Shown piece after piece: positions 11,346-22,885 of a DNA stretch of 64,000 bases. The notes below the pieces were generated by a model. It had not been told where the DNA came from. It saw nothing but the letters and a program-made list of their open reading frames with translations, and did no database searches. Each line of letters begins with the position of its first letter. Positions within the stretch are counted from its first letter, which is position 1. The DNA lies in the NCBI GenBank assembly GCA_003508835.1, contig PUFA01000066.1, positions 9,194,501 through 9,258,500 on the forward strand, given 5' to 3'. Position numbers and translations under genes: made by a program. The stretch is from Eonycteris spelaea. Lineage: Eukaryota > Chordata > Mammalia > Chiroptera > Pteropodidae.

Positions 11346-11924
11346 CTCCTGAGCTGACACCAGCATGGGGCAGAGTGGTCCCCTGCTGGGTGGACAGTGG
11401 GGTGCAGGGGGGTGGCGGTCAGTGCTGCTGAGTGGCCGGAAGTCGTCGGTGGCAGAAGCCGGCGGTGGCCTGCACCTTGAGGCTCGCAGAGCGAGAGGGC
11501 CCGACACGGCCACACATGTGCCCTTGCCCCTGGCGGGGACTTCCTCCAGGGCTGGACCCCCGAGTCGGCACCTGGGTGGCTTGGAGGAGAAAGAGCAGAG
11601 CCGTGGCACCACGTGTGCTCAGCGAGACGGCCCGGCATCCCAGCTCTGTGCCGTGGGACGTGGACTCACGTGGCAGAGGAACAAGCCATGTATTTCTCCC
11701 GCGGGAGAGTCCGCCCCAGTGAAGGGGCAGAAGTTCGTGCTCCAGGGTCAGGGGACGAATGTCACAGCCTGGTCCAAGTCAGGTGCGCGAAGCCGTCCAG
11801 GCAAATTGCACACGAGACAGCTCTCATGTGCCTGGAGGCTCTCATGATGGTCATTTTGCCCAATTATTGCCAGATTCTGGTAGTTGTTCCCAGGGCCGCA
11901 GATGGTAGGCTCAGGCCATGGTCG
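11346..11924. other. GC-rich unassigned stretch
   Basis: CpG-rich sequence after the L1 fragment, no recognised repeat or gene. Several overlapping frames are open on both strands. Confidence 0.4.
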
Positions 11925-12080
11925 CCAGGTTCCCCGTCCCGGGCAGCTGAAGCTGCAGACACTTGCTTCTCACAGTTCTCGAGGCTGGAAGTCTGAGGCG
12001 GGGTGCCGGCAGGTTCCCCTCTCTGGCTGAAAGGGGTGTCTTCCCGTTGTGTCTTCCTGTGCGGGGGGCGCAGAAAGCGC
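11925..12080 (-). mobile_element. MaLR (MLT1/MST-type) LTR fragment
   Basis: 'ttctcacagttctcgaggct' followed by 'ggaagtctgaggcggggtgc' and 'cggcaggttcccctctctgg' is the reverse complement of the internal part of an ERVL-MaLR LTR (consensus: tctcacagttctggaggctggaagtc). Only part of the LTR is visible; no internal viral coding region is seen. Confidence 0.65.
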
Positions 12081-12364
12081 TTCCCCGTCTGGGGAAGTGC
12101 GTGGATGGCCCCGCGTCCAGGGACGCTGCCTGTGAGGCTGGAGCCCAGCATCACCACGGGCAGTGACCATCCAGCTTCCCCCTTGCTGCTGGGTGCTGCG
12201 TCTGGCGAGGGTAGCTGCTGTGGTGGGTTGAGGTGGCTTCCGGGGGCGGCGCTGCTGTGAGGCCTCTTCCATGCTCACGGTGGTGGGTGCAGCCCTGGTC
12301 CCCATGGGGCTCCGCCAGGCCGTGGACCCCGGGGTCGTGGGCGCATTCTCATTCCCGTGGACCC
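12081..12364. other. GC-rich unassigned stretch
   Basis: CpG-rich and degraded. It may contain further LTR-derived sequence, but nothing is clear enough to name. Confidence 0.3.
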
Positions 12365-12696
12365 ACACCCAGCCTCGTTCAGTGTCACGGTCCTTCTGTT
12401 CAGCTCACGGGCGGTGTGGGGGCCTTGCACCGTTTAGATGCGCACTTCCCGGGTGACTCAGGGAGTGAAGCTCCTTCTCACATTGGCTGGCCATGCACGT
12501 GGCCATAAGGTGCCCATTCAGGCCTCCCCCTTGGTTATTCGCCTTCCGCGGGGACCGGTCACCTTTTCCTTTGTTGTTGTGTCCTTTGAGCCCCGTTTAC
12601 GATGCCTTTGACTACTCCGACGTCGTGAGGGAATCCTCCTGTATTTTCTTTTAAAAGTGGTGTGGTTTTACTTTCTCAGCGGACTGTGTACTCCAC
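12365..12696 (-). mobile_element. antisense L1 fragment, degraded
   Basis: Follows, with heavy divergence, the reverse complement of the L1 ORF2 end: a 'ggtgtgggggccttgcacc' to 'gatgcgcacttcccgggtga' stretch (consensus gatttgcatttccctgatga), a 'gctggccatgcacgtggcc' match, and 'ctgtattttcttttaaaagt' near 12640. Boundaries uncertain. Confidence 0.5.
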
Positions 12697-13190
12697 GGGG
12701 GGGGGGGTTCCGTGTGTCGTGTGGGGTGGGCGTGGGGTCTGTCCCACCGACCCAGCACATCGTGGGAAGGAAGGGGCCGTCCGCTGAGCTGCAGCAGGGG
12801 CTTTGCAGGGATGCAGTCACTGTGTCAGCGTGGGAACCACGCTTCTGACCGCAGCCAGCCTGCCTCTCCTGTGCTGTGGGGGGGGGGGGGGCGGGGGTCA
12901 GCGTTGGTGTTCAGCACCATGGACAGAGGTCGGCCCAGTCCCGGGGCTCAGCTGAAGCAGGCTCTCCAGGAAGCGCGTGATCGGGGTGACCTGTGCAGTG
13001 GTGGCCCTGCCTCCGAGCCTCTTCCGCGGAGTTAGAGAGTCCAGTGTGGCCTCGAGGTCATGGACGGCCAGGCTGGACCTCACTCGCCCTGCTCATTCCG
13101 GGACTCTGTGGTCCAGTCCGCCATCTTTCTCACCCACGTCGCAGTCTGAAAAACAGCATTTGGATGCGCTGTTACTTCAGAAGCTGATTC
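12697..13190. other. G-rich unassigned stretch with two poly-G runs
   Basis: Contains runs of 11 G (12697-12707) and 14 G (12878-12891). The stem agcgtgg...ccacgct lies near 12828-12844. No gene recognised. Confidence 0.4.
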
Positions 13191-14100
13191 TGGAAATGCA
13201 GAAAAATTTAAGGTGTCATAAAAGAGTTTAACGGTCCTACCCGGCAGCATTCAACGTTTGTCCCCAAACACATTTGCCTTTTCTCTTCCTCTCCGTCTTC
13301 CTTCTCTTCTTCTTCATCATAGCACTAGATCTGCATTTCTCCAGTTATCTTTGGGGACCCTAGTGACTCAAGGTAGTGTAAAGTCTACAAAAAGGAAAGG
13401 GGACATTATAGTCAAATAAATTTGGAAAACACTGTCAGTAGTTTACCCACCTACTTTCTGTAAGCACATACGCACATATATACACACAACACAAACACAT
13501 ACACACTCACACATATGCTCTAGCTTACACGTTCATACTGTTACATATTCAGCAGTGTAATCCCTTCAAATATTCAGCAAATTATTCACCCTAAAACCCT
13601 GCAGCTTTTTAAAAGATGTATTTCATTTTTTCCATGTATCAGGCAGAATTAATTAAGGTTCTAATGATTGTTCTGCAGGTGTTATTTCAAAAACAACCAA
13701 AACCCTCCCCAAACCACTAAACTTACAGGGAGATTTTTGATTACAGGCGCTGATGACTGTTATTTCTAAAATAGAAGAGACAAAGAGTCACAAAAATCAA
13801 TGACGTGACCATTGGGTTAGAGCTAAATTTACTCAGGTTTTAAATTTGTGAGTTTCTCACCCCACATTCTCTGCAAATATTCACTATACAGTGACTTGTG
13901 ATTTTATACGCACAGATATTTATAACTGTCACCCTGATGACTCGGGGAAGGATTTGAAAGGATTCGTGCACACAGATCTGTTCAACAATATTGAGGAACT
14001 AACAAATGCAAGACACCAGGTTGGACCCAGGCTGCAGAGACGGGTCAGATGCGTGGCTCTTCCCAGTGGGTTTTCTGTTTCTCAGCAGGACAAACGTTAA
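13191..14100. other. AT-rich unique block
   Basis: Complex AT-rich, CpG-poor sequence after a pyrimidine-rich tract (13275-13320). 13465-13520 is CA-rich (acacatatacacacaacac type). Otherwise no repeat signature. It may contain conserved noncoding sequence; not testable here. Confidence 0.35.
13323..13372 (+). other. weak candidate exon
   Basis: A long pyrimidine tract (tcttccttctcttcttcttc and on to catcatag) gives a convincing acceptor at 13321-13322. A donor-like caag/gtagtg follows at 13372/13373, defining a 50-base segment. The donor is only moderate and no partner exon is seen. Confidence 0.15.
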
Positions 14101-14479
14101 ACCCATCGTACACCTATGTGCGTGTGTAATCACAGGACTGGTTAGAAATGCGCCTGGGCACTTAGGTGTGGGAACCATATTCTGGCCATAGGCCCCAAGG
14201 GGCAGGCTGGGGAGCAGGGTGCTTGTTTCCTTGAATTTTTTAAAGCTTTTAAAAAGTTTTTAAAACATGGTTCCATGTAGAGAAAAATAATCTTTCTCCC
14301 TTTAAAAAAAAAAAAAAAAACTCTCTCTTTACCTGAAATCAGTTTCCTGCCAGTTCTGGAGAGTTCCCATTCGGGACTTGTTAAAATGTGCCCGTCACCG
14401 GGAGAGCAAGGCAGGCACTGCTCTTGTAGAACACTCCGGAAGTTTGCCTCCACTCTGCGAAGCCACGTGCCCTCTGTCT
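14101..14479. other. unassigned sequence with poly-A run
   Basis: No gene recognised. A run of 17 A at about 14305-14321 sits among tttaaa-rich sequence and is followed by ctctctcttt. It could be the tail of an old retroposed copy, but no body is recognisable. Confidence 0.35.
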
Positions 14480-14660
14480 CAGGGGCTCTCACCTGGTGTA
14501 ATTCTGCCCCCGTCCCCTGTTCCAGAGGGTGTCTGACAACGTCTGGAGACATTTTTGGTTGTCCTAACTGGAGGGGCATGGTCCTGGCATCGAGTGGGCA
14601 GCAACCAGAGATTCTGCTCAACATCCACAGCACCCGGGACAGCGAGAGTCCCCCGGGATG
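14480..14660 (+). mobile_element. MER20 (hAT-Charlie) DNA transposon
   Basis: Near full-length match in sense: start 'caggggctctcacctgg', then 'ctgacaacgtctggagacat', 'ttttggttgtcctaactgga', 'ctggcatcgagtgggcag', and 'tctgctcaacatccacagca'. Nonautonomous; no transposase. MER20 copies act as regulatory elements in placental tissue in some mammals (known for the family; not shown here). Confidence 0.85.
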
Positions 14661-15339
14661 GAGGACTGTCAGTACCCCTGCGTGCGCTTGTGACCCTCCA
14701 TGGACCAGACGGCAGCTGATCACGCCATGGGCACCAGCTCTGGCCCGAGCCGCTGCGCCAGGGGCTTCCCATCCTCCCACTCACTGCCGTGCACATGGGA
14801 GCCTCGGCCGTCTGAAGGCAACCCCCGGCCCGTAGCAAGTGCTCGGTAAGTGGCAGCTGCATCAGTCCTGGAGGAAGTGCACGGCTTCCGCAGGGACGTT
14901 TTCATCCGTGTTGTGTTCCCTTTGAAAAGTCAAACAAAAGGAACGTGTCCCCCAAACCAGAGTTTAAGAGGGGATGGAAAAGCATCATCGGCCTTGGAAA
15001 CAACCCTCGGATTGCACGAGACTTGGGTTAGAGATGAAATATTTCAACGTCTGGGGCCTGAGACTGGTGGCCAGCCTCCACGAGTCGTCCGCAGCCCGCG
15101 CCCGGCTTTCTCACACGTGGCAGGGCAGCGTGCGGCTCAGGTTCTTGGGTGAGCAGGCTCTGAGGTCACACCACTCGCCATGTGCTGTGAGCCACGGCCA
15201 AGCTCAGCCCGCCGGGAATGCAAGCTTGTCGCTGGGGGAGCACGTGGTGCTGGCTAACAGGCTGCTGAGAGCACAGGCCGTGAGGTCTGCCCGTGTTCAG
15301 TGGCGTCACCCAGACTCGGTTTTCTCCCTGTAACGTGGG
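14661..15339. other. unassigned unique sequence
   Basis: No gene recognised. The text at 14820-14855 ('gcaagtgctcggtaagt') resembles the 3' end of a MIR but is too short to call. Confidence 0.35.
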
Positions 15340-16830
15340 TCCCACACTGCCCGCACCGTAGGGCTTCACCGGGTGAAGAGAATCGCGCTAGTTTGCGTGA
15401 CAGCCGACCCGGAACCCCACACAGTGAGCGCTCAAGACGGCAGGGTCGCCTGCGGGAGGGGCGCTCAGGGTGGGCTGCGCCTCTCCTGTGCGTACCGGAC
15501 TGCCAGGAACCAGAACGGACTGCGCAGTGGCTTCTGCGGGCGAGGAATTGGGGTGGCTTTTGTAGGGGGGTCTGGCGCAGCGTCTCTGCGCAGGAGGGAG
15601 CGGGATCTGGCTGCCTCCCCCGCCACCCACCCCCCCACCCCACAGAAGGCACGGCCCCCCGCAGGCGCACCCACGTGGCCACGGGTGGGAGGCGGCCGTG
15701 AGGCTGCTCGAGTCCGGTCTTGGACATCACGTACTGCCGCTTCACCTCGTTGGACCGACGAGTACTCCCTGACGGGGGAGGGGTGGGCCTCCACCTCCCA
15801 ACCGCGGGTTATCGAAGGGCTCGCGGGCGTCACGGATAACCGGACCTGAACGTGGAGACAGCTCCGCGCAGATGCGCACCTCCCGGTCTTCCGCGTTCCC
15901 AGACCCTGAGCCCCGAGGGGAGTCAAAAGCAGGCCCCCCTCATCTCACGACGTGCACGTTCCGGAAGTCGAGCATCCTCACCTCTTAAGGTCAGCCCCGC
16001 GGACCTGAGCGCCGATCTTCCTTCCCTTCGCGGACCACTCACACTGCGCGGCCGCCGGCCTGTCCGTCAGCCCATCCGCACGAGGGCGGAGGCCGGCCCT
16101 GCAAGCGGCGGTGGAACCCGAGCCACGCTGGCCGTTTCCCTGGTCTGCTCAGCCCCCCACGCACGTCCTCCCAGCTCCCACCCGCGATCACGGCGTCCCT
16201 GGAGCCTGCAGCACGAGCTCCGCCCCCTGCCACTGCGGGTCCCTCGCCTCCCACCAAACACACGCATGTCGAGAAGCAGGACGGCCCGCGACCTGTACTC
16301 CCTCCAGCAGCGGCACGGCCTGCCCCCCTCCCCGTGCGAGCGCAGGACCGGAGCATCCGCGCCCGCCCCGCCCCCCGCTGCCAGCGCTCGGCACGGGTGT
16401 AAGGAGCCCGTTCTGGGCAGTAGCTCCTGCTGCCATATGCTGCTCTTGCCCAGAATAGAACCCAGTATTAGTTAAATGGCTATCAGCTTGTCATGTGCAA
16501 AATAAGCAAGATAAGCGAGCAGACAGGTCGAAACCGAGCCCCGGCAAGAAATGCCGCGCTGCGCACTCCGCGCCTTCTGCCATCGCTCCTCCCGCGGCCA
16601 AGCTGTCTCCGGGCGGGGCGCGCCGCCCCGGAGGCCACCGCCGTGCTCGAGGCCAGGACCGCGCGGGTGGCGCGTGCAGCTCTCGGGGCTCCCTGTCTGC
16701 TGTCGGGGGTGGGGAAGGGGCGCATTTAACAACCAGACGCCCTTCGGAGCGACCATCTGGGCAGCCTCTGTCCCCATTGCTGAGAGAGGGTGTCCTCCAT
16801 CGGGGTGCTGTGATGGGGGCTGTGCCGGGG
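15340..16830. other. extended CpG-rich region
   Basis: About 1.5 kb of CpG-dense, GC-rich sequence with a short AT-rich break at 16440-16520. Many overlapping open frames exist on both strands because stop codons are rare in such sequence. None carries a recognisable domain. It could be one or two CpG islands; no transcription start or splice donor could be fixed. Confidence 0.35.
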
Positions 16831-17239
16831 CCCGAGGCCATGAACAGACGGTGTCGTGTGCACGCGAGCGATGGTGCCGTCACGCGCATCACACGTGCTT
16901 CGTCCCTGTGTCTTTCGGCTGCTGTTGCCGTCAGTGCGAAGGTGTCTGCGCCGTCAGCCCCGGAAACGCTGCTTCTGCTCGCCTGCCTACCGAGATGCTC
17001 ACATGTGCACGGGAACAGGGTACTTAACAGTGTTTACTGTAGCGTCGTTTGTAGCAGCCGTCTGCATGTCCGTCCACGGCAGACTGAGAACGAAATCCAG
17101 GTCGAATGAAGTGAGTCAGTGTAAATAAATAAGTTCAGTGAAACGAGGGAAATACACATGGCAATATGGAAATGTCACCCAGACCCGTTGCTTTGTGAAG
17201 AAAGGGCACGTTTGTATTTCTAAAGAGATGCCAGGGCGC
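16831..17239. other. unassigned sequence
   Basis: The stretch 'aacagtgtttactgtagcgtcgtttgtagcagc' (about 17025-17057) is faintly like an L1 3'-UTR segment (gttcattgcagcattatttac type), but the flanks do not extend the match. No gene recognised. Confidence 0.3.
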
Positions 17240-17960
17240 GTGCACTGCGCATCTGCATCCGCGCCGCGTTTGAATTCCCACTGCGCTTCGTTTTCGTAAG
17301 GACAGAAGAGCGCGGCATTTCATTCCGGGAGCCCAGGCCGCCCCCCACCCCCACAGCGGTGGGGGCGGGGATGGCGGGCCGGTGGGGAACCGGTGCAGGC
17401 CCCACGGGGAGCTGGGACGCAGCTCAGCGGTCTGCAGCTTTGGCGAGTGGGGGCTGTGCAGGTTTTGAAAGCACAAGGGACCGAGCTCTTGTCTGGCTGC
17501 TGAGTGTTCTGAGGGCAGCGGCTCTTTTTTTTGGTGGGGGTGAGGGGGCTCCCTCTGTGACACACCCCAAGCTTCCAGTGCTAAAGCATTCCGCCTGCCC
17601 ACGCCCGTGGCTCGTCTGTCTGGGACATGCTGCCATTCGTTTAACGCGTGTGAGCCAGGACCGGGCTAGAAACAAAATGCGAGCCAAGTCAGACGGACTC
17701 TGCGCTCCGGGCACGCAGTCCCGCGGGGGAGACGGGGTTGAATCACAGGGCCGCCCATGCACAGTGAGGCCGATGGGGCGGCGGGCTCTGCGGATCGGCG
17801 CTCGCGGCATGCGCAGATGGGCGATGAGGTCGGCTCACGCGCCCTGCCAGGGGCTGCTGCGCAGGCGCGCACTGCCCGGGGCTCCGCGCGAGGACGCAGT
17901 GAGCCGGCCTCACGCGTGGGCAGATCGGGCTGCGTCCACCTGCTGGGGGCACCCCTGTCC
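17240..17960. other. CpG-rich block with NRF1-like motifs
   Basis: CpG-dense. The part around 17790-17890 has several GCGC-palindromic words (ggcatgcgcagatg, ctgctgcgcaggcgcg) that resemble NRF1 sites, as seen in CpG-island promoters. No TSS or exon can be shown. Confidence 0.3.
17903..17928. repeat. copy A of an exact 26-bp dispersed duplication
   Basis: The 26 bases from 17903 to 17928 (start gccggcctcacgcg, end cagatcgg) recur exactly at 19378-19403. The flanks on either side do not match. The word contains the palindrome acgcgt. Confidence 0.9.
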
Positions 17961-18069
17961 CTTCCCCAAGTCCTACGCCCTCAGGATTGTCCGCCCAGGG
18001 GCAGCATCTTCTCTAGTTGTCTCCTGAGACGGGAGCCATATACTAATAACCCTGCTATTGCCTGTAAGC

Positions 18070-18140
18070 TAGCGGTGTCCATCAGGGAGGGCTTCCTGGA
18101 GGAAGTGACACATGCCCTCTGAGGGCTGACTAGGAGTCAC
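18070..18140 (-). mobile_element. L2 LINE fragment
   Basis: 'agggagggcttcctggagga' and 'agtgacacatgccctctgag' match the reverse complement of the L2 3' region (cacctcctcagagaggccttccc type). Short. Confidence 0.5.
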
Positions 18141-18250
18141 AGGAAGGAGGGAAAGAAGGAAGGAAGGAAGGAAGGAAGGAAGGAAGGAAGGAAGGAAGGA
18201 AGGAAGGAAGGAAGGACAGAAGGAAGGAAGAGGAGGGAGGAGGAAAAAGG
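18141..18250. repeat. (GGAA)n purine microsatellite
   Basis: About 110 bases of almost pure ggaa repeats with ggaggg and acaga interruptions. It directly follows the L2 fragment. Confidence 0.95.
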
Positions 18251-19200
18251 CAAGGCAAGGAAGATTTTCAGTTTGTTGTAAAACTCTTTAGTTCATCTCG
18301 GTTTTTAAAAGATGTGTGTGCTGGGAAGAAAACCTAAGTTGATTTTTCTCCCAGTACCTAAAGACGTCACTCCAGTTTCTTCTCCGGGCTTGCCCAGTTT
18401 CTGATGAAAAGTTACCTCTCGGTTTTTCGTTTGTTTTCATTTGCCTTTGTATGGAGTGTGCCACTTTTCTATGATAACGTTTACAATTTTCTCTTTATCG
18501 CTTGTTTTCAGGGGTGATGTGGTATGATATGCTTTGGTGTGAATGTTTTTTCGTTGTTTCTACTTCATATTCTTTTAGTTTCTTCCATCTGCAAGCTTGG
18601 GAATTTTTATCTATTTATGACAACATTTAAAGCGAATCCTCCCACATTCTGGGACTCCAGGGTCATGCATAGTGGACCTGTCGAAGTGACCCGATGATCC
18701 TCTGAAGCCTGCTTTCCTTTACCAGCCTTTCTGCTCTCCGCGCTGCATTTCGGACAGTGTCCGCCGGTGTCCGGGCTCGTCCGCCGGTGTCCGGGCGTGC
18801 TCTGAGCCTTGATTTCACTGACCTTTTCTTCTGTGGGGCATAATCATCTTTTAACCCCCGTTTCTTTTACTTCAAGTATTTTGTTTTTCGTCTCTAGTTC
18901 TATTCAGGCCTGTTTATATGTTCCTTTTTCTCCTCATCAGACTCATCTTCTACTTCATATCTTTCGCATATTAATAAGATATGAAATAGTTTGTTCAAGG
19001 TCTTTGTCAGCTAAAGTCATCATATCACTTGTGAGTCTTCCTGATGTTTTTTCCCACTGTTTTGGGCGATGTACTTACGCTTTCGTGCCTGTCTGGCAGT
19101 TTTTAGTTGGATGCTGAACCTTGTCGAATTTCCCACTACTGGGTGACTGGGTTTTGCTCTGCATGAAGTCCAGCAAGCGGTGAATTAGTTAGAGTCTTTT
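18251..19200. mobile_element. old L1-like remnant
   Basis: Degraded but recognisable blocks of old L1 (L1M4/L1ME-like) sequence: 'ttgcttgttttcaggggtga' (18500s), 'attctgggactccagggtca' with 'catgcatag' (18645-18670), 'aaggtctttgtcagctaaag' (19000), and a 'gcctgtctggcagtttttag' stretch near 19090. No coding capacity remains. Subfamily and orientation are uncertain. A 20-bp duplication (gtccgccggtgtccgggctc, 18759-18796) lies inside it. Confidence 0.5.
18759..18796. repeat. 20-bp tandem duplication
   Basis: gtccgccggtgtccgggctc is followed directly by gtccgccggtgtccgggc. Confidence 0.85.
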
Positions 19201-19745
19201 CTGCTTTTCATTTAAATTTCATGATGGTGGTTTTATAGCAGCTTGTGCTGCGGAGGTGGCTGAGCCCTGCTGCTGAGCCGGGAGCCTCGAGGACACTTCC
19301 TGTCCCCGGGACACTTCCTGCCTGTCCCACGTGGCTCCGGACCAGTTCTCCCCTTCTTGCCCCCTGGCACGTCTGCCGCCGGCCTCACGCGTGGGCAGAT
19401 CGGAGTGCAGCCCAGGACGGCGGCTCACCGCCCCCGCCCCAGGCCCCTGGGGCTCCGTGCAGCTGCCCCTGGGGGCTGCCACCGTGACACTCCACTCAGC
19501 CCCTGCACGCTCAGCTGTCGCCTCACTTCACAGCTCCGCGTCTGCCCCTCGCACACGGCCGCAGGCGCCTGCTCCCTGCAGGCTCTGACCCGCTATGGCC
19601 ACAGTGGTCACAGCACGCAGCTCCCTTTCCTCCGGGACCTCAGTTCGGCTGTGCCTGGCCTCGTGGCTGAAAACCACCGTTTCGTCAACCTTTCCGGTTT
19701 TCTAGCTGTTTAGGTCAGAAACGCTCTCACGGCACCAGTGTTTTT
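19201..19745. other. GC-rich unassigned stretch
   Basis: CpG-rich, pyrimidine-rich on plus, no gene or repeat family recognised apart from copy B of the 26-bp duplication. Confidence 0.4.
19378..19403. repeat. copy B of an exact 26-bp dispersed duplication
   Basis: Exact copy of 17903-17928 in the same orientation, 1475 bases downstream. Flanking sequence differs on both sides (agtgcagcc here, gctgcgtcc at copy A). Confidence 0.9.
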
Positions 19746-19918
19746 TTCATTAGATCTCTTACACATCAGAACAACCGTGTGAGGCTGGCCGAGTGTTTTC
19801 TGTCTCATAGATGAGAAAATGAAGAGCAAAAGGGTTTAGATCACTGTCACAAGACACTGCTCAGAGCTGGAAGAATAAGGATCGAAACCTGTCTTCCGAC
19901 TCAGAGCTGCACGGGCCA
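19746..19918 (-). mobile_element. MIR SINE, antisense
   Basis: Reverse-complement MIR: 'cagaacaaccgtgtgaggct', 'catagatgagaaaatgaaga', 'gacactgctcagagctgg' and 'atcgaaacctgtcttccgac' in the expected order. Confidence 0.8.
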
Positions 19919-20640
19919 CTGCCCCTGATGCGGGGCACGCCGGTGTGCAACGCGCTGACCGGCCGCTCACGGAACCCGCGGTCCGGTGCAGGAGACCCGG
20001 CCCCCCGGCCCTGTGCAGAGGGGGCTTCCTTTCGGTCCTCCCCCGTGGTCTTCTGACTACACCTTTAACTTTGAAAGTGCATCTCGCCCGTCATGAGCCA
20101 GCCCGTCCGGCCCCGCTGACAATGGGGGAGGCGCCGCAGTCACATTTCAACAACGAGCGTGGGACCGAGTGTCGTTGCTTTCAGATTGAAGGGCTTTTCT
20201 CCCCGCCACGCTTACTTTGATTGAGGAATAAAGGAGCGGCTTTTTCTTTTAACGCCCAAGGCAGTGATTTGCAGAAAAGTAGAAATGCAGACAGTTCCAT
20301 GAACCCACCTGCTCAGAACAGAAGTCGCTTCTTACTGGGCTCAGTGATAAGGGGCCTGGTCGCCACGCCCTTTGCCCTTGTGTGGGTCCCCGCGAGGACC
20401 GGAGACCCCGGTGGCCAGGCTTGCATCACGGCTCAGCCCTCGCGTCGGGATCATGAGAACGGTCACGACCGCCCACACAGTGTGCGGGGCTCCCCGGTGC
20501 GAGAGGAAGCGCCGTGACCCCACGGGGAGGTACAGATTCTCACCAGGAAGGAGTGAACAGTTTGAGGACTTCCCCTCCCCGACCCGGCCAGGCGCTGGGG
20601 ACCCTGTGGGCTCTGTGCCTCTCAGCTTAGATTTGTATCA
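19919..20640. other. GC-rich unassigned stretch
   Basis: No recognised repeat or gene. CpG-rich on both sides of a small AT-richer stretch near 20220-20300. Confidence 0.4.
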
Positions 20641-22274
20641 GAGTCGCTGGTTCCCACATCGTCTCATCTTTAGTAAGTGCATTTGCGGAGAGATTTTCAG
20701 AACGAAAAGGAATGCTAACATTCATAATATTTCAATCTGTTGAGGCTCTACCTGGTTAATTGCTTCGTATCAATAGGGGGAACCTTGATGCCTTGATTAA
20801 TTAAAAAAAAAGTTGGACGCAGGGCACACGGCGTGACTTACGCTTGGAACAGATCAGCGTGCGAGCAGCGCATGCAGCGTGTGCACTGGGCGTGACGAGG
20901 TGGAGGCTGCTGTGTCTGTGGCTAGATTAGCTCCCCGTTCTGTGACATTGCTCCGCCGTGAATCGCCCCAGACCTTAACTTGCGAGTGTTTGGTGTGGTA
21001 CGTAATTTGAACCATAGTAGGACAGTTATTTTTATGGAATTTGCAAGTATTTTGTTAAAATTATATCTGTGACAATTCTAACATTACCACATGTGAGGGT
21101 CACTGAAGCTGTTTTCCTAAAAAAATGCATTTTAATATTAATAAAGATCCCCAGTGGTATCTAATATACCATGTTAGTCTCTGAGCTCTTCGAATAAGTC
21201 TGGCCTTCAGCTTGTTTGGTTTTAGGTTTCAATTTCTCTGCCATTACTGAACGTAACACATAAGCAGCGGTGACATCCCGCTGGGGGGCCCAGCATCGAA
21301 GTCGGGGGCTTTCTAACGGAAGTCCCGCCCACAGTCTTCCTTTTCCCCCTGAGTCTCTCCTCTGCCCCGGTCCAGAGGAGGGCAGGAAAACAGGAACACC
21401 TTTTCATTTTTTAATCTTTGTTTTGGAGTCGAAGAAAATGGACAGTGTTTCTCTTTGTCAAATGCATTCCTTGGTATAAATACATTTTTCTGCAAGTCAC
21501 ACCCTTGTAGACAGGAACCCCTTCCTCCTCACTGCTCTATCCCAGCATCTCAGGCATTGAAATGGTTAAAATGCATGCTTATCACAGCTGATCCACAACG
21601 TCTTACCCCAAAACATATACCCGAAAGTCCCAGAATGAGAGCATTGCGATGCGCCTTAGCAGTGTCTGTCAGCCTCGTTTTCTATAACGAAATGATGGGC
21701 CACACGAGGCTTGGGTTGGCTTGTTGCATTTACGGCCGCACACTGTGTTAATGCCAGGGCGAGGAGTCTGAGCTAGCTTTGGTGACTCCAGACCCAGTGT
21801 ATACCTCCAAGTGCGCATGCTCAGCACCTATCCAGACATACCCACTGATACGATTTGGTTTGGGCAGTCAGTCAGTCCATCCTGGTAAACGTGTGACAAT
21901 CAAAATCATCCAAAGACAATTAGGAATGATTATTTGCTTTGGAGGATGATAAGCAAGAAGCTTCCTTCCAGAGGAGTGTCCCTCGGTCCAGGCCTGGCGT
22001 CAAGCTACAGGTGTGACATGGGGAGGCTTTGCGATGACTCCCGGCCGCACGAGAAAGCCCAAACCAGAACCGCGGAGCTGCGCTGGGTCAGACCCCAGAC
22101 TGGGTTGATGAGCACACTGCACGATGCTTGTTTCACGGCACTGAGTTCGCAGTGGTTTCTCATTTAGCAACAGATACCGGAAACGGAGCGGGTGACAGGA
22201 ACGGTGCGTGCGTGGAAGGTCAAGCACACGAAACCCAGGTAGCGCTTCCCAATCAGATGGCACCTGGCCCCGGG
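20641..22274. other. mixed unique sequence
   Basis: 20640-20820 and 20990-21240 are AT-rich, the rest is moderate. No gene or clear repeat. The text at 21520-21560 ('cactgctctatcccagcatc') is a short L2-like word only. 21790-22270 is unique. Confidence 0.35.
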
Positions 22275-22664
22275 CTTGGCCGTTTGGGGAAGGCTTTGAT
22301 TACTGATTCAATTTCCTTAGTCGTAATTGAACTGTTCAGATTTCCTGTGTCTTCATGATTCAGTCTTTGTAGACTGTGTGTTCTAGACATTTATGCATTT
22401 CTTTTAGACTGCCCAGCTGGTTGCTACATGATTGTAAATAGGAATCTCAAAATCTTTGGTAATTTGGTGCCATCAGTTATAATGCCTCCTCCTTCATTTA
22501 TAATTTTGAGACCCCTCTCTTTTATTCTTGGTTAGCCTAACTATAGCTGTCAATTTTGTTTACCTTTTTAAAACAAACAAACAAATAAACACACCAGCTC
22601 TGATTTTTGTGGATCTTCCCTGTTGTTTTTCTAGTCTATTTCATTCATTATTGCTCTAATCTTT
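22275..22664 (-). mobile_element. L1 ORF2 fragment, inverted part
   Basis: Reverse complement of mid ORF2: 'gattactgattcaatttcct', 'tgaactgttcagatttcctg', 'cttcatgattcagtctttgt', then 'ttcattcattattgctctaa' at the upstream end. It joins head to head with the sense L1 piece that follows; in ORF2 coordinates the two pieces are neighbours. Confidence 0.85.
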
Positions 22665-22885
22665 ATGGCATCCTGCCTCACGGGTGAATTCTACCACACG
22701 ATGAAAGAATTAATGCCAATTTTTTTCAAAACCTCTCCAAAAAAAGGAAGAGGAGGGAGCACTTGCAGATTCTTTTTTATGAGACCAGCATTATCTTGAT
22801 ATCAAAGCCAGATAAAGATACTACAAGCAAAGAAAATTACAGGCCGATGTCCCTGATCAAAATGGATGCAGAAATCCTCTTACGA
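22665..22885 (+). mobile_element. L1 ORF2 fragment, sense part of the same copy
   Basis: Sense ORF2 sequence: 'gtgaattctaccacacgatg', 'aggaagaggagggagcactt', 'tgagaccagcattatcttga', 'aattacaggccgatgtccct'. It ends abruptly at about 22885 with no 3' UTR or poly-A. The frame is broken. Confidence 0.85.
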
